This document shows positions 23,213-31,729 of a stretch of 43,149 nt of DNA, piece by piece; position 1 is the first letter of the stretch; each line of letters opens with the position of its first letter. This DNA comes from GCA-002840305 sp964394905. Its GTDB lineage: Bacteria; Patescibacteriota; Patescibacteriia; Patescibacteriales; UBA12465. The stretch is taken from positions 1-43,149 of the forward strand of contig CAYMZF010000004.1 of the NCBI GenBank assembly GCA_964394905.1, in the 5' to 3' direction. Below the pieces are notes generated by a model. That model made no database searches and was not told where the DNA came from. It saw only the letters and a program-made list of their open reading frames with translations. The position numbers and the translations under genes are program-made.

Positions 23213-23241
23213 TTGCTAAATATTTTTTATTAAATTATAAT
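23213..23241 (+). promoter_or_regulatory. Promoter of the LCP-der unit
   Basis: TTGCTA (23213-23218), 17-nt spacer, TATAAT (23236-23241), 42 nt upstream of the LCP start codon. Confidence 0.6.
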
Positions 23242-23282
23242 GAAATTAAGCCAAGTTAATTGGAATTTTTATTATTACATTT

Positions 23283-24719
23283 ATGATTGATTTTAGAGAA
23301 AAAATAGAACAAGAAATGCCCGAATTACAACAAAAAGAGCCTAAAAAAAAGAAAATTGGTTTTAAAATATTCGGTTTTTTTATGGTGTTTTTGGTTTTGT
23401 TTTCTGCAACCGTTTTAATTTCTTCCGAAGATGCTTCTAAAGTGCCAATTTTAGGAAAAATTGTCGGTTTAGTGGAAAGTTCTGATCGAAAGATTAAAGG
23501 TGAAGATCAAGACCGAATAAATATATTACTTTTAGGTGTGGGGGGCAAAAATCATGATGGCGGTAATTTAACCGATACTATAATGCTTGTAAGTTTACAA
23601 CCATCAACAAAAAAAGTGGCCATGATGTCAATTCCACGTGATTTAATGATTTCAGTTGAAGGATTAGGTTGGCAAAAAGTTAACGCTGTTAATGCCTTGG
23701 CTGAAGCTAAAAAAGAAGGCAGCGGAGGAGAAGCCATTTCCCAAGCTTTAAGTGATATTTTAGGTATTCCAATTCAATATTATGTTCGGGTTGATTTTCA
23801 AGGTTTTATAAACATTATTGATCGTTTGGGTGGATTAGAAGTTTATGTTGATAATGTTTTGGAAGATTATTCTTATCCGATTTTAGGTCAAGAAGATAAT
23901 GCCGATTATTATTCTCGTTATGAACATTTATATATTGATCAAGGTTGGCAGACAATGGATGGATCGTTGGCCTTAAAATATGCCAGATCGCGTCATGGTT
24001 TAGGATCGGAAGGATCTGATTTTGCCAGATCTAAGCGACAACAAAAAATAATTGAAGCGGTTAAAAATAAATTACTGAAAAAAGAAAATCTTTTAAAACC
24101 GGCTATGATTGCTTCTATTGCTTCGGAGTTAAATGAGCATATTTCTTATAATTTTTCTTCTTGGGAAATTTTAAAACTTTGGCAAAACTTTAAAGATGTT
24201 TCATCTGATGATATTTCTAATTATGTTTTGGATAATGGCGTTGACGGTTTGTTGGTTTCCAGTATGTCTGAAGCCGGCGCTTATGTTTTAACTCCAAGAA
24301 GCGGGGATTATACAGAAATACAATATTTAGTTAATAATTTTTTTGTAAATAATGATAATAATAAAAAAACAGTGACTACGGAAAATACTCAATCGGCTAA
24401 AATTGAAATAAAAAACGGAACTTGGATTAACGGTTTAGCCAGTCAAACAGCTATTGATTTAGAAAAAAATAATTTTACCGTTTTGAGAATAAGTAATTCC
24501 GGTCAACGTGATTTTAGTAAAACGGTTATTTATGATTTAAGTTATGGTGAAAAAGATGAAGCTCTTAAATATTTAAAAGATTTTTTGCAAGCCGATATTT
24601 CTTCGGATATTCCTGATTGGTTAGTTAAAGAAATAAAAAACGAAATTGGAATTGAAGAAACCGATGTGCCTGATTTCTTAATTGTTTTGGGTCAAAATGC
24701 CAGCAGCATTGATTTTTAA
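23283..24719 (+). CDS. LytR-CpsA-Psr (LCP) family glycopolymer transferase
   Basis: This 478-aa protein has a short cytoplasmic N-terminus, one membrane helix (about 25-46) and the LCP catalytic domain: RINILLLGVGGKNHDGGNLTDTIMLVSLQPSTKKVAMMSIPRDLMISVEG, and later ALKYARSRHGLGSEGSDFARSKRQQKII. LCP enzymes attach undecaprenyl-linked glycopolymers to peptidoglycan or to surface protein. A C-terminal LytR_C-type domain (about 375-475, KIEIKNGTWINGLASQTAIDLEKNNFTVLRISNSGQ) follows. It is co-directional with der, 23 bp upstream of it. Together with the O-antigen-ligase-like and GT2 genes, it points to a decorated cell wall. Confidence 0.9.
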   Translation: MIDFREKIEQEMPELQQKEPKKKKIGFKIFGFFMVFLVLFSATVLISSEDASKVPILGKIVGLVESSDRKIKGEDQDRINILLLGVGGKNHDGGNLTDTIMLVSLQPSTKKVAMMSIPRDLMISVEGLGWQKVNAVNALAEAKKEGSGGEAISQALSDILGIPIQYYVRVDFQGFINIIDRLGGLEVYVDNVLEDYSYPILGQEDNADYYSRYEHLYIDQGWQTMDGSLALKYARSRHGLGSEGSDFARSKRQQKIIEAVKNKLLKKENLLKPAMIASIASELNEHISYNFSSWEILKLWQNFKDVSSDDISNYVLDNGVDGLLVSSMSEAGAYVLTPRSGDYTEIQYLVNNFFVNNDNNKKTVTTENTQSAKIEIKNGTWINGLASQTAIDLEKNNFTVLRISNSGQRDFSKTVIYDLSYGEKDEALKYLKDFLQADISSDIPDWLVKEIKNEIGIEETDVPDFLIVLGQNASSIDF

Positions 24720-24742
24720 TCAAAAGCTTTATAAAAATTTTT

Positions 24743-26167
24743 ATGTCTATGTTTGACGAAAAATTACCGCTTATAGTTATAATTGGCCGAACTAATGTTG
24801 GGAAGTCTACTTTGTTTAATCGTTTGGTTGAAGCTAATCAAGCTATTGTTTCGCCCTTAGAAAATACAACTCGTGATTTTAATTATAATATTATAAATTG
24901 GCGTGGTAACGATTTTCAATTAGTGGACACTGCCGGAGTGTTGGATACTTTTGATTTAAATAAAAAAATAGATATAAATTTAAATGGAATTGAAAGAATT
25001 GACCAAAAAGCGCAGAAGCAAGTTTATGATTTAATTAAACAAGCTGATTTACTTTATTTTGTGGTTGATAATAAAAGTAGCGTTCTATTGGAAGATAAAA
25101 ACATGGTTAATTTTTTAAAAAAAAGAGATTACCAAAAGAAAACATTATTAGTGGTAAATAAAGTGGATGATTTTAAACAACGATCCGAAGCCAGTGAATT
25201 TAATAAACTTTCTTTGGGTGAGCCGATACTGATTTCATCGTCGACCGGTTCGGGTCTGGGAGATTTATTGGATTTAACGGTTGATTTTTTTAAAAAAGAT
25301 AAAAATGAATTTAGTCTTAAAGAAAAAATTAAAAAAGAAAATGACGATAAAGAAAAATCTAAAATAAATTTATGCATTATCGGTAAACCCAATGTCGGAA
25401 AATCTTCTTTATTAAATTCTCTTATCGGTTATGAACGGGTTATTGTTAGCGACGTCCCTCATACTACCAGAGAACCGCAAAACACCGAAATGATTTATAA
25501 AGATAAAATTATAAACATTATTGATACGGCCGGAATAAGTAAGCGTGGCACTAAAACTAAAGGATTGGAAAAATATGGAATTATTAAATCACGACAAAGC
25601 TTGAAACAAGCTGATATCGTTCTTTTAGTAATAGACATTAATGATCCGATAACTAAACAAGACGCTCAATTAGTGGAAGAAATTGTGGATTTAGGAAAAA
25701 GTTTTATTATTATCGCCAATAAATGGGATTTGGTTGAAAAGCGTGATACTAAAAAATGGACTCATGAAATTAATTCTCATTTTCCTTTTATAATGTGGGC
25801 ACCGATTTTATTTGTATCTTCTAAAACCGGAGAAAAGACTAATAAAATTTTTGACATGGTTCTTAGAATTGATGAGAATAGAAGAAAAGAATTAAGCGAA
25901 ACTACTCTGGATCGTTTTTTAAACAAAATGGTTAAAATTCATAAACCGTCAAAGGGTCGAGGTATAAAACACCCTCGAATTTATAGTTTAAAACAATCAT
26001 GGGTTAATCCGCCACGGTTTGAAATAAAGATCGGTTCTCAAGAAGACTTACATAATTCTTATTTACGCTTTTTGGAAAATAGATTAAGAGAAAAATTTGA
26101 TTTTTTTGGTACTCCACTTAGAGTATCGGTTAGAAAGAATAAAAAAATTCACGGTCAAAAGGAATAG
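24743..26167 (+). CDS. der: Ribosome biogenesis GTPase Der (EngA)
   Basis: This 474-aa protein has two tandem G domains followed by a KH-like C-terminal domain, the unique Der architecture needed for 50S subunit assembly. G domain 1 has GRTNVGKS (15-22), DTAG and NKVD. G domain 2 has GKPNVGKSS (near 212), DTAG and NKWD. The KH-like part includes RIYSLKQSWVNPPRFEIKIG and YLRFLENRLREKFDFFGTPLRVSVRKNKK. G1 of the first domain reads GRTNVGKS, within family range. It follows the LCP gene and ends just before the lipoprotein promoter. Confidence 0.96.
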   Translation: MSMFDEKLPLIVIIGRTNVGKSTLFNRLVEANQAIVSPLENTTRDFNYNIINWRGNDFQLVDTAGVLDTFDLNKKIDINLNGIERIDQKAQKQVYDLIKQADLLYFVVDNKSSVLLEDKNMVNFLKKRDYQKKTLLVVNKVDDFKQRSEASEFNKLSLGEPILISSSTGSGLGDLLDLTVDFFKKDKNEFSLKEKIKKENDDKEKSKINLCIIGKPNVGKSSLLNSLIGYERVIVSDVPHTTREPQNTEMIYKDKIINIIDTAGISKRGTKTKGLEKYGIIKSRQSLKQADIVLLVIDINDPITKQDAQLVEEIVDLGKSFIIIANKWDLVEKRDTKKWTHEINSHFPFIMWAPILFVSSKTGEKTNKIFDMVLRIDENRRKELSETTLDRFLNKMVKIHKPSKGRGIKHPRIYSLKQSWVNPPRFEIKIGSQEDLHNSYLRFLENRLREKFDFFGTPLRVSVRKNKKIHGQKE

Positions 26168-26183
26168 TTTTATAGTTTATTTG

Positions 26184-26212
26184 TTGTTGTTTAAAAAAAT
26201 TTGTGATATAAT
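26184..26212 (+). promoter_or_regulatory. Promoter of the thioredoxin-like lipoprotein gene
   Basis: TTGTTG (26184-26189), 17-nt spacer, TATAAT (26207-26212). A TG at 26204-26205 followed by one base makes it an extended -10. Confidence 0.65.
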
Positions 26213-26244
26213 TTATTAGTAAAAATTTAAAATTAATTTAATAA

Positions 26245-26260
26245 CCTTGATTAACAAGGA
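26245..26260 (+). promoter_or_regulatory. Small hairpin overlapping the SD of the lipoprotein gene
   Basis: CCTTG-ATTAA-CAAGG (26245-26259) pairs part of the AAGGA SD (26256-26260), which is 8 nt before the ATG. The stem is only 5 bp, so it could be a weak translational or temperature-sensitive control, or chance. Confidence 0.4.
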
Positions 26261-26268
26261 AAAAAGCT

Positions 26269-27000
26269 ATGTTTAAAAATTCATTAAAAAAAACAATTTT
26301 ATTTACCGCTGTTTTTTCTTTGATTTTTTTATCGGCTTGTGGGATAAAAAAAGAAAAAGAATTAACCATGGAAGAAGCTCAAGCTAAGGCCGAGCAATTT
26401 ATCAATGATAATTTTATGACTTCCGGAGCCTCGGTAGTTATATCTAATATGACCGATGACGAACAAACCGGTTTGTATAAATTTTCTCTTGATTTAGGTG
26501 ATGGACAAAGTTATGATTCCTATATTAGTAAAGACGGTAAAGAATTTTTTCCTCAAGCCTATAATATTGCTGAATTGAAAAAAACTTTAAATACTACTAC
26601 CGATGAAACTACTGCCACTTCTTCTGAAGATAGTACTATTAATGAAGCCAGTTTTAATGAATCAGTTGATTATGCTACTGATAAAAAAGTGGCGGTCTAT
26701 CTTTTCTGGGGTGATGGTTGTCCTCATTGCGCTTCTCAAAAAACAGCTATGAGTGATTGGACCACTAAATATCCAGACATTGAAATCAAAACTTATGAAA
26801 CTTGGAATAATACCGATAATGCTACAAAGTTAGAGGCTATGGCCAAAGCTTATAACACTACAGTTGAAGGAGTTCCAATGACTTTTATCGGTGACAAATA
26901 TTGGGTTGGTTATTCTGATGATATGGAAACTGAGATGACTAATAAAATTGAAGAATGTTTAAAGAGTGGTTGTGAGAATCCGGGGGAGAGATTAAAATAA
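26269..27000 (+). CDS. Lipoprotein with thioredoxin-like CPHC domain
   Basis: This 243-aa precursor has a lipoprotein signal peptide with lipobox LSAC (Cys at about 25), a charged linker, and an N-terminal domain of about 80 residues without a recognised family. A Thr/Ser-rich linker (NTTTDETTATSSEDST) and a thioredoxin-like domain follow, with VAVYLFWGDGCPHCASQKTAM and the cis-Pro stretch VEGVPMTFIG. CPHC suggests a disulfide oxidoreductase at the outer face of the membrane. Lgt from this window would lipidate it. It has its own promoter and terminator and one of the few visible SD sequences. Redox partners are not seen. Confidence 0.85.
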   Translation: MFKNSLKKTILFTAVFSLIFLSACGIKKEKELTMEEAQAKAEQFINDNFMTSGASVVISNMTDDEQTGLYKFSLDLGDGQSYDSYISKDGKEFFPQAYNIAELKKTLNTTTDETTATSSEDSTINEASFNESVDYATDKKVAVYLFWGDGCPHCASQKTAMSDWTTKYPDIEIKTYETWNNTDNATKLEAMAKAYNTTVEGVPMTFIGDKYWVGYSDDMETEMTNKIEECLKSGCENPGERLK

Positions 27001-27025
27001 AAATAACGATACAAATTATAGTTTT

Positions 27026-27053
27026 AAAACACGCTTGTAAAAGCGTGTTTTTT
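27026..27053 (+). terminator. Terminator of the lipoprotein gene
   Basis: AAAACACGCTT, loop GTAA, AAGCGTGTTTTTT. Confidence 0.9.
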
Positions 27054-27102
27054 GTTAATACTTTCATTTTTTAAGTTTAATACCCAAAAATAGTTGGTAA
27101 AA

Positions 27103-27345
27103 TTAACTATTATACTTAAACCAGCAGTACCAAAGAATAAAACTTTTTCTATTCTCTTTTGATAATCCTCGATGTGCTTTTAAATTGTTTTTTAAATAAG
27201 AGAATCTAGATTCTAAGCCATTAGTTGACTTCGGAATTTTATTATCATTTTTAAATTAATCTCTCTCCTTTAAATATATATTTTCTTTTCATGGTTTAAC
27301 ATTAAAACGAAAAACAACGCTCTACAAATTATTGGTGGGTTTTAT
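27103..27345 (-). pseudogene. Decayed transposase C-terminus (IS256-like, variant Zn-binding type)
   Basis: Between the lipoprotein terminator and tRNA-Ala, the minus strand from 27246 to the stop at 27103 reads NKIPKSTNGLESRFSYLKNN, then LKAHRGLSKENRKSFILWYC. This is the familiar C-terminal transposase pattern (IPxTTNxLEGxFSxLK...HRGLSxxRK). Upstream, to about 27345, pieces such as KTHQ, FVERCFSF and TMKRKYIF continue the similarity, interrupted by TAA codons and a likely one-base shift near 27250. The gene is dead and the 5' two-thirds is absent. I see no terminal inverted repeats. The remaining bases of this gap (27054-27102, 27346-27365) hold nothing else recognisable. Confidence 0.7.
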
Positions 27346-27364
27346 TTTAATTTTATTTTAGCAA

Positions 27365-27395
27365 TAAAAAAACAGACTTTTGTCTGTTCTTTTTT
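27365..27395 (-). terminator. Terminator of tRNA-Ala
   Basis: On the minus strand AACAGAC-AAAA-GTCTGTT is followed by a T run. Confidence 0.85.
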
Positions 27396-27398
27396 GTG

Positions 27399-27472
27399 TG
27401 GACCTTAAGGGACTCGAACCCTTGACCCTCTGCTTGCAAAGCAGATGCTCTAGCCAACTGAGCTAAAGGCCC
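27399..27472 (-). tRNA. tRNA-Ala (UGC)
   Basis: The acceptor stem GGGCCTT/AAGGTCC has A as discriminator. The D arm is AGCTCAGTTGGCTAGAGC, and the anticodon arm TCTGC-TTTGCAA-GCAGA has anticodon TGC. The T arm is AAGGG-TTCGAGT-CCCTT. No CCA is encoded. Confidence 0.95.
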
Positions 27473-27526
27473 ATGGATAATAAAAATATAATAATTAAAA
27501 AAAGTGATTAAGTCAAGACAAGTTTA

Positions 27527-27766
27527 TTATTTAGCTAAAGGAGATAAAGCGGTAGTCATAAAACCATTAAACATTCCGGTGGTTAGTAGTAATCCAAAAA
27601 ATATAATTATTAAACCGATTAATTTATAACCCAATCTTGATCCGCCTTCACTGCCTAATTTTTCTTCAAACCAAGATATCCGACCAAAATTTTCCAATAA
27701 AAATTCGGTTTTAATAATTATTAATGTTCCTAAAGCCATTAAAATTAATCCTCCGATTATTTTCAT
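27527..27766 (-). CDS. Small two-helix membrane protein
   Basis: This 79-aa protein has an N-terminal helix (MKIIGGLILMALGTLIIIKTEFLL), a charged amphipathic linker with ENFGRISWFEEKLGSEGGSRLGYKLIG, and a second helix (LIIIFFGLLLTTGMFNGFM). The pattern FGRxxWAEx(K/H)LGxxGGSRLxYKLIGxxxIFxG is familiar from short Patescibacteria proteins of unknown role. It lies 15 bp downstream of the M23 peptidase gene in the same direction, so it is probably co-transcribed and may act in the envelope. No function is claimed. Confidence 0.7.
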   Translation of the reverse strand: MKIIGGLILMALGTLIIIKTEFLLENFGRISWFEEKLGSEGGSRLGYKLIGLIIIFFGLLLTTGMFNGFMTTALSPLAK

Positions 27767-27781
27767 ATTTTTTTATATTAA

Positions 27782-29107
27782 TTATTTTATATAATTTAAA
27801 GGATTTTGTTGAACTCCATTTATTCTGACTTCAAAATGAATATGAGGTCCGGTTGACCAACCGGTTGAACCCATTGCTGCAATAACATCACCTCGGCTAA
27901 CAGTATCTCCAGCTTTAACGTATAATTTAGAAGCATGACCGTACAAAGTTTTTAATCCTCCTCCATGATTGATTATAACATTATAGCCATAACCATTATT
28001 CCAACCAGCTCGTTCCACTGTTCCGTCTTCAGCGGCATATAATGGGGTTCCGGTTTTATTAGCAATATCTAAACCTTTATGACTCCAAGAATAATATTGA
28101 GTTATTCTAGCTCCAACCGTTGGCCATAAAAGTTTTCCTCCGGTATAGGCCGGTTTTTGGTTAGAATTAGTATTTTGAGTAATGGTGGTTCCGGCATAAG
28201 TACGATTAACTACTGTGGTGTTTTCAATAATCTTTTTACCCCCGGGTATAAATAATTTTTGTCCGATTTTTAAAGACTCGCCTTCTTCCATGTCATTGCC
28301 ATCAATAATAGCTTCAGCGGTTACACCGTATTTTGTCGCTATTTTACCAATATTTTCATTTTTAGCCACTGTGTGTCTAATACCATTCATTGGAAGTATA
28401 GTTAATTTAGCTCCCGGTTTTATTAAACTGTTAGAAGATAAATTATTTTCCCATAAAATAGTATTAACATTTAAACCAAAATTAGAAGCGATACTGGAAA
28501 CCGTATCGCCGGATTGAACGGCATATTCAATAATTTTATTTCTAGTAGTGGTGGCTTCAGTTGCATTTAAACCGTTATTTGATAATAAATCTCCATGTTC
28601 CGATATTACAGCATATTCTTCGTTTGAATTTTTACTAACCTTAGTTTTAGTTTTTAAAAGTCCAATTTGATTTAAATATTGATCTGAAACAATAGTTTCT
28701 AAATTTTTATCTTCTAAAGTTTCAATTATCAATTCTTCATTATTTGATTCTTCAAAATCAGATTCAATGTTTTTAGCTAAAGTGGTTTTATATATTTGAT
28801 CAGATAAACTTTGAGCTTTAGTTTTTTGAATATTATTAGTCAAAACAAAAGTTGATACTAAAATAATAATTATAAAAATGGGAGCGTTTTTCTTGATTAA
28901 ATATAATTTGGAGTTATTTTTTTTGTTTATTTCTTTTACTTTTTTGTAAATTAAGATATAATTATAGTATAATTTTATCAGAATTTTGAAAAACAAAAAA
29001 TTTAATATAGCCACAACTATTTTTTTGACTATATTTATAATAAAAACAACTATTTTTTTGATAAGAAACAGTGTTTTTATAAGAAATATTAATATTTTAG
29101 TTAACAA
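27782..29107 (-). CDS. LysM and M23 peptidoglycan endopeptidase
   Basis: This 441-aa protein has a very hydrophobic, Lys/Ile-rich N-terminus (about 1-60) and a membrane anchor near 75-92 (APIFIIIILVSTFVLTN). Two LysM repeats follow (EYAVQSGDTVSSIASNFGLNVNTILWENNL and RHTVAKNENIGKIATKYGVTAEAIIDGNDM). The C-terminal M23 (LytM) domain has HKGLDIANKTGTPLYAAEDGTV and YGHASKLYVKAGDTVSRGDVIAAMGSTGWSTGPHIHFEV. The HxxxD and HxH zinc ligands are intact, so it is probably an active endopeptidase and not an EnvC-like activator. The long hydrophobic N-terminus is unusual for this family. Confidence 0.9.
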   Translation of the reverse strand: MLTKILIFLIKTLFLIKKIVVFIINIVKKIVVAILNFLFFKILIKLYYNYILIYKKVKEINKKNNSKLYLIKKNAPIFIIIILVSTFVLTNNIQKTKAQSLSDQIYKTTLAKNIESDFEESNNEELIIETLEDKNLETIVSDQYLNQIGLLKTKTKVSKNSNEEYAVISEHGDLLSNNGLNATEATTTRNKIIEYAVQSGDTVSSIASNFGLNVNTILWENNLSSNSLIKPGAKLTILPMNGIRHTVAKNENIGKIATKYGVTAEAIIDGNDMEEGESLKIGQKLFIPGGKKIIENTTVVNRTYAGTTITQNTNSNQKPAYTGGKLLWPTVGARITQYYSWSHKGLDIANKTGTPLYAAEDGTVERAGWNNGYGYNVIINHGGGLKTLYGHASKLYVKAGDTVSRGDVIAAMGSTGWSTGPHIHFEVRINGVQQNPLNYIK

Positions 29108-29186
29108 ATTTTTTATCCGAATATGTTTAAAATTAACTATAAAAGTTTAGCATCTAAAAACTTTTTAGTCAATTTGAGTTAATAAT

Positions 29187-29936
29187 ATGTATAAAATCGT
29201 TTTAATTCGTCATGGTGAGAGTAAATGGAACAAATCTGGTCAATTTACCGGTTGGGTTGATGTTGATTTGTCTTCGTCCGGCTTAAATCAATCAAAAGAA
29301 GCCGGAAGCCTACTAAAAAAAGAAAAATTTCTTTTTGATTTGGCTTATGCCTCTTTTTTGAAAAGAACCGTAAAAACTTTAGATATTATTTTGGATGAAA
29401 TGGATTTATCCTGGCTTCCGGTAATAAAAGATTGGCGTTTAAACGAAAAACATTATGGATCTTTGCAGGGTTTAAACAAAAAAGAGGTAGCTAAAAAATT
29501 TGGTGAAGATCAAGTACTATTATGGCGCCGTTCCTATAATTTTTGTCCTCCAGCCATTAAAATTTCCAGTCCCTATAACCAAATGAAAGATCGTCGTTAT
29601 AGTTTTTTAAAAAAACCGGTTTTAGCCGAATCTTTAAAAGACGTTGAAGACAGAGTTATTCCTTTTTGGAAAGAAGAAATTATACCTCAATTAAAAAAGA
29701 ATAAAAAAATATTAATTGTGGCCAGCGGTAACAGTTTGAGAGCCTTGGTAAAATATTTAAATAATATTTCAAATTCAGAAATTGTTAATGTTAATATTCC
29801 GGTGGCCGTTCCGATGGTTTTAGAATTGGATAATAAATTTAAAACTAAAAAATGGTATTATTTGGGTAATACCAAAAAGATTTCAGCTTTAATTAAAAAT
29901 GTTGTTAATCAAGGTAAATTAAAAATAAAAAAATAA
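29187..29936 (+). CDS. Phosphoglycerate mutase (dPGM) homologue lacking the second catalytic His
   Basis: This 249-aa protein aligns end to end with 2,3-bisphosphoglycerate-dependent phosphoglycerate mutase: RHGESKWNKSGQFTGWVDVDLSSSG with the phosphorylated His9, LNEKHYGSLQGLNKKEVAKKFGEDQVLLWRRSY, and ASGNSLRALVKYL followed by NIPVAVPMVLELD. The near-invariant AAHGNSLR is ASGNSLR here (Ser180, codon AGC at 29724-29726), so the second catalytic histidine is missing. Either the clade uses another acid/base or the protein has another phosphatase or mutase role. It is the first gene of a run with the SIS-domain gene and yebC. Confidence 0.85.
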   Translation: MYKIVLIRHGESKWNKSGQFTGWVDVDLSSSGLNQSKEAGSLLKKEKFLFDLAYASFLKRTVKTLDIILDEMDLSWLPVIKDWRLNEKHYGSLQGLNKKEVAKKFGEDQVLLWRRSYNFCPPAIKISSPYNQMKDRRYSFLKKPVLAESLKDVEDRVIPFWKEEIIPQLKKNKKILIVASGNSLRALVKYLNNISNSEIVNVNIPVAVPMVLELDNKFKTKKWYYLGNTKKISALIKNVVNQGKLKIKK

Positions 29937-29969
29937 ATTAAAAAAACAAATCAAAATAATTAATGGCTT

Positions 29970-30914
29970 ATGAAAAAAGAAAGTATTGTTTGTAAAAAAA
30001 TAATAAGCTTGGATGAAGGAGTTATTCAAGCTCTAGAATTTTTTAAAAAAACTAAATTACCAAAATTAAATTTAAATCAATTTAAATTTCCGATAGTAGT
30101 CGGTAGCGGTAATGCTTTTAATACCGGTCAGATTTTATTTTCCGATCGGGTTGCTGTTTTAGCTGATGAAAGTACCTTTAAAAAAATTATTTTAAATTAT
30201 AGTCAGCTAATTAAAAAGAAAATTATAACGGAAGTGGTTGTTATTTCAGCCTCCGGCGAAAAAGATTCTGTTTGGGAATTACAATTAGCTAAAAAATATA
30301 AATTAAAAACAACTCTACTAACTTGTTCCAATAATTCCAGCGCCGGAAAAATAGCTGATCAAGTTTTTGTCTATCCTAAAATAGCCGAACCCTATACCTA
30401 TAATATTTCCACTTATTTAGGAATGATCTTGTCAGCTAAATTAGAAAATCCAGCTACTATTTTACAGTTTTTAAAAACATTAAAATTAAAACCGGGGTTT
30501 GGTAAATTTACATCCTATTCTTTTATTTTACCGGATGAGTTTATAGCTATTGCTCCGATGTTGGATATTAAAAAGAGTGAATTGTTCGGTTCTAAGTTAT
30601 CGCTTCGGGCTTTTAGTTTCGGTCAGGCTCGTCACGCCAAGTTTGTGATTCAAGATAAAAATGAATTGGTTATAACTATCGGAAACGACAAAAATTTATA
30701 TTTTGGTAAGGCTCTTAGTCGTTGGCAAATAAATACTGCTGGTCGGGTTGATTTTGCTTTTATTTTTTGTTTAACTTATTATTTAGTGGGACAAATTCAA
30801 AAAAGTAAACCAGATTATTTTAAAAATAATATAAAAAAATATTGTTTAGATTATGGTCCTAAAGCTTATGGATCAAATAAATCTTTTGATATTATCGTTC
30901 CGGGAAATAATTAA
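29970..30914 (+). CDS. SIS-domain protein, possible sugar-phosphate isomerase
   Basis: This 314-aa protein has a Rossmann-like SIS fold. IVVGSGNAFNTGQILFSDRVAVLADEST begins it. The segment VVVISASGEKDSVWELQLAKKYKLKTTLLTCSNNSSAGKIADQVFVYP has the Ser-rich sugar-phosphate-binding turn, and EPYTYNISTYLGMI follows. The C-terminal half (LFGSKLSLRAFSFGQARHAKFVIQDKNELVITIG) could be a second SIS half, as in bifunctional phosphoglucose/phosphomannose isomerases. Its position after a phosphoglycerate mutase homologue suits sugar metabolism. The exact substrate is not shown by sequence, and a regulatory sugar-binding role is possible. Confidence 0.65.
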   Translation: MKKESIVCKKIISLDEGVIQALEFFKKTKLPKLNLNQFKFPIVVGSGNAFNTGQILFSDRVAVLADESTFKKIILNYSQLIKKKIITEVVVISASGEKDSVWELQLAKKYKLKTTLLTCSNNSSAGKIADQVFVYPKIAEPYTYNISTYLGMILSAKLENPATILQFLKTLKLKPGFGKFTSYSFILPDEFIAIAPMLDIKKSELFGSKLSLRAFSFGQARHAKFVIQDKNELVITIGNDKNLYFGKALSRWQINTAGRVDFAFIFCLTYYLVGQIQKSKPDYFKNNIKKYCLDYGPKAYGSNKSFDIIVPGNN

Positions 30915-30933
30915 TTATTAATTTTAAAAAAAT

Positions 30934-31659
30934 ATGTCAGGACATTCCAAATGGGCCACCACCAAAAGAGCTAAAGCCGTAGTTGACGCTAAAAGAGGCG
31001 CCGCTTTTACTAAAATTGCCAATACTATAACTATTGCCGCCAGAGAAAGAGGCGGTGATCCTGAAACTAATCCTTCGCTTCGAGCGATTATGGATAAAGC
31101 TCGAGCGGTTAATATGCCTAAGGATAATATTGAGCGAGCTATTAAAAGAGGAACCGGAGAATTAGGTGGGGCGGTAGTGGAAGAATTATACTACGAAGGT
31201 CTTTTTCCAAACAATATTCAATTTATTATAAAATGTTTAACTGATAATAAAAACAGAAGCGCTTCATTAGTTCGTCATGCCTTTACCAAATATGGCGGTA
31301 ATCTTGGTTCGGTTATGTGGAATTTTGAGCAGAAAGGTTTGATAGTTGTATCTCAAGAAACCGTTAGAAATAAAAAAATAGATTTAGAAAGTTGGCAATT
31401 AGAATTGATTGATGCCGGAATTGATGATTTTAAGACTGACGATGATGTCGTTCTAATTTTTACTCGGGTTGATAATTTACAAAAAGTAAAACTTTTATTA
31501 GATGAGCAGGGGATTTCTATGGAATCGGCTGAAATTGAATATGTAGCCAAAGATAAACAAATTGTTTCCGAAGAAGAGCAAGAAAAAATAGATCGTTTTA
31601 TTGAAGAATTGGATGATTTGGAAGATGTTAACGATTATTATTCTAATATCAATTCTTAA
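30934..31659 (+). CDS. yebC: YebC/PmpR-family (TACO1) protein
   Basis: This 241-aa protein has the signature start MSGHSKWATTKRAKAVVDAKRGAAFTKIANTITIAARERGGDPETNP, then MPKDNIERAIKRGTGE, YYEGLFPNN, DNKNRSASLVRHAFTKYGGNLG and a C-terminal acidic region. Family members act as transcriptional regulators or help translation of proline-rich stretches, and the sequence does not say which. The acidic tail (EEEQEKIDRFIEELDDLEDVNDYYSN) is typical. Length and motifs are normal. It ends the transcription unit before a terminator. Confidence 0.95.
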   Translation: MSGHSKWATTKRAKAVVDAKRGAAFTKIANTITIAARERGGDPETNPSLRAIMDKARAVNMPKDNIERAIKRGTGELGGAVVEELYYEGLFPNNIQFIIKCLTDNKNRSASLVRHAFTKYGGNLGSVMWNFEQKGLIVVSQETVRNKKIDLESWQLELIDAGIDDFKTDDDVVLIFTRVDNLQKVKLLLDEQGISMESAEIEYVAKDKQIVSEEEQEKIDRFIEELDDLEDVNDYYSNINS

Positions 31660-31694
31660 ACGTTAAATTTTAGTAGTTAAAATTAAGTATTTTT

Positions 31695-31728
31695 AAAGAG
31701 ATTGGTTGAATGACTAATCTCTTTTTGA
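31695..31728 (+). terminator. Terminator after yebC
   Basis: AAAGAGATTGGT, loop TGAATG, ACTAATCTCTTT plus T run. Confidence 0.85.
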
Positions 31729-31729
31729 G

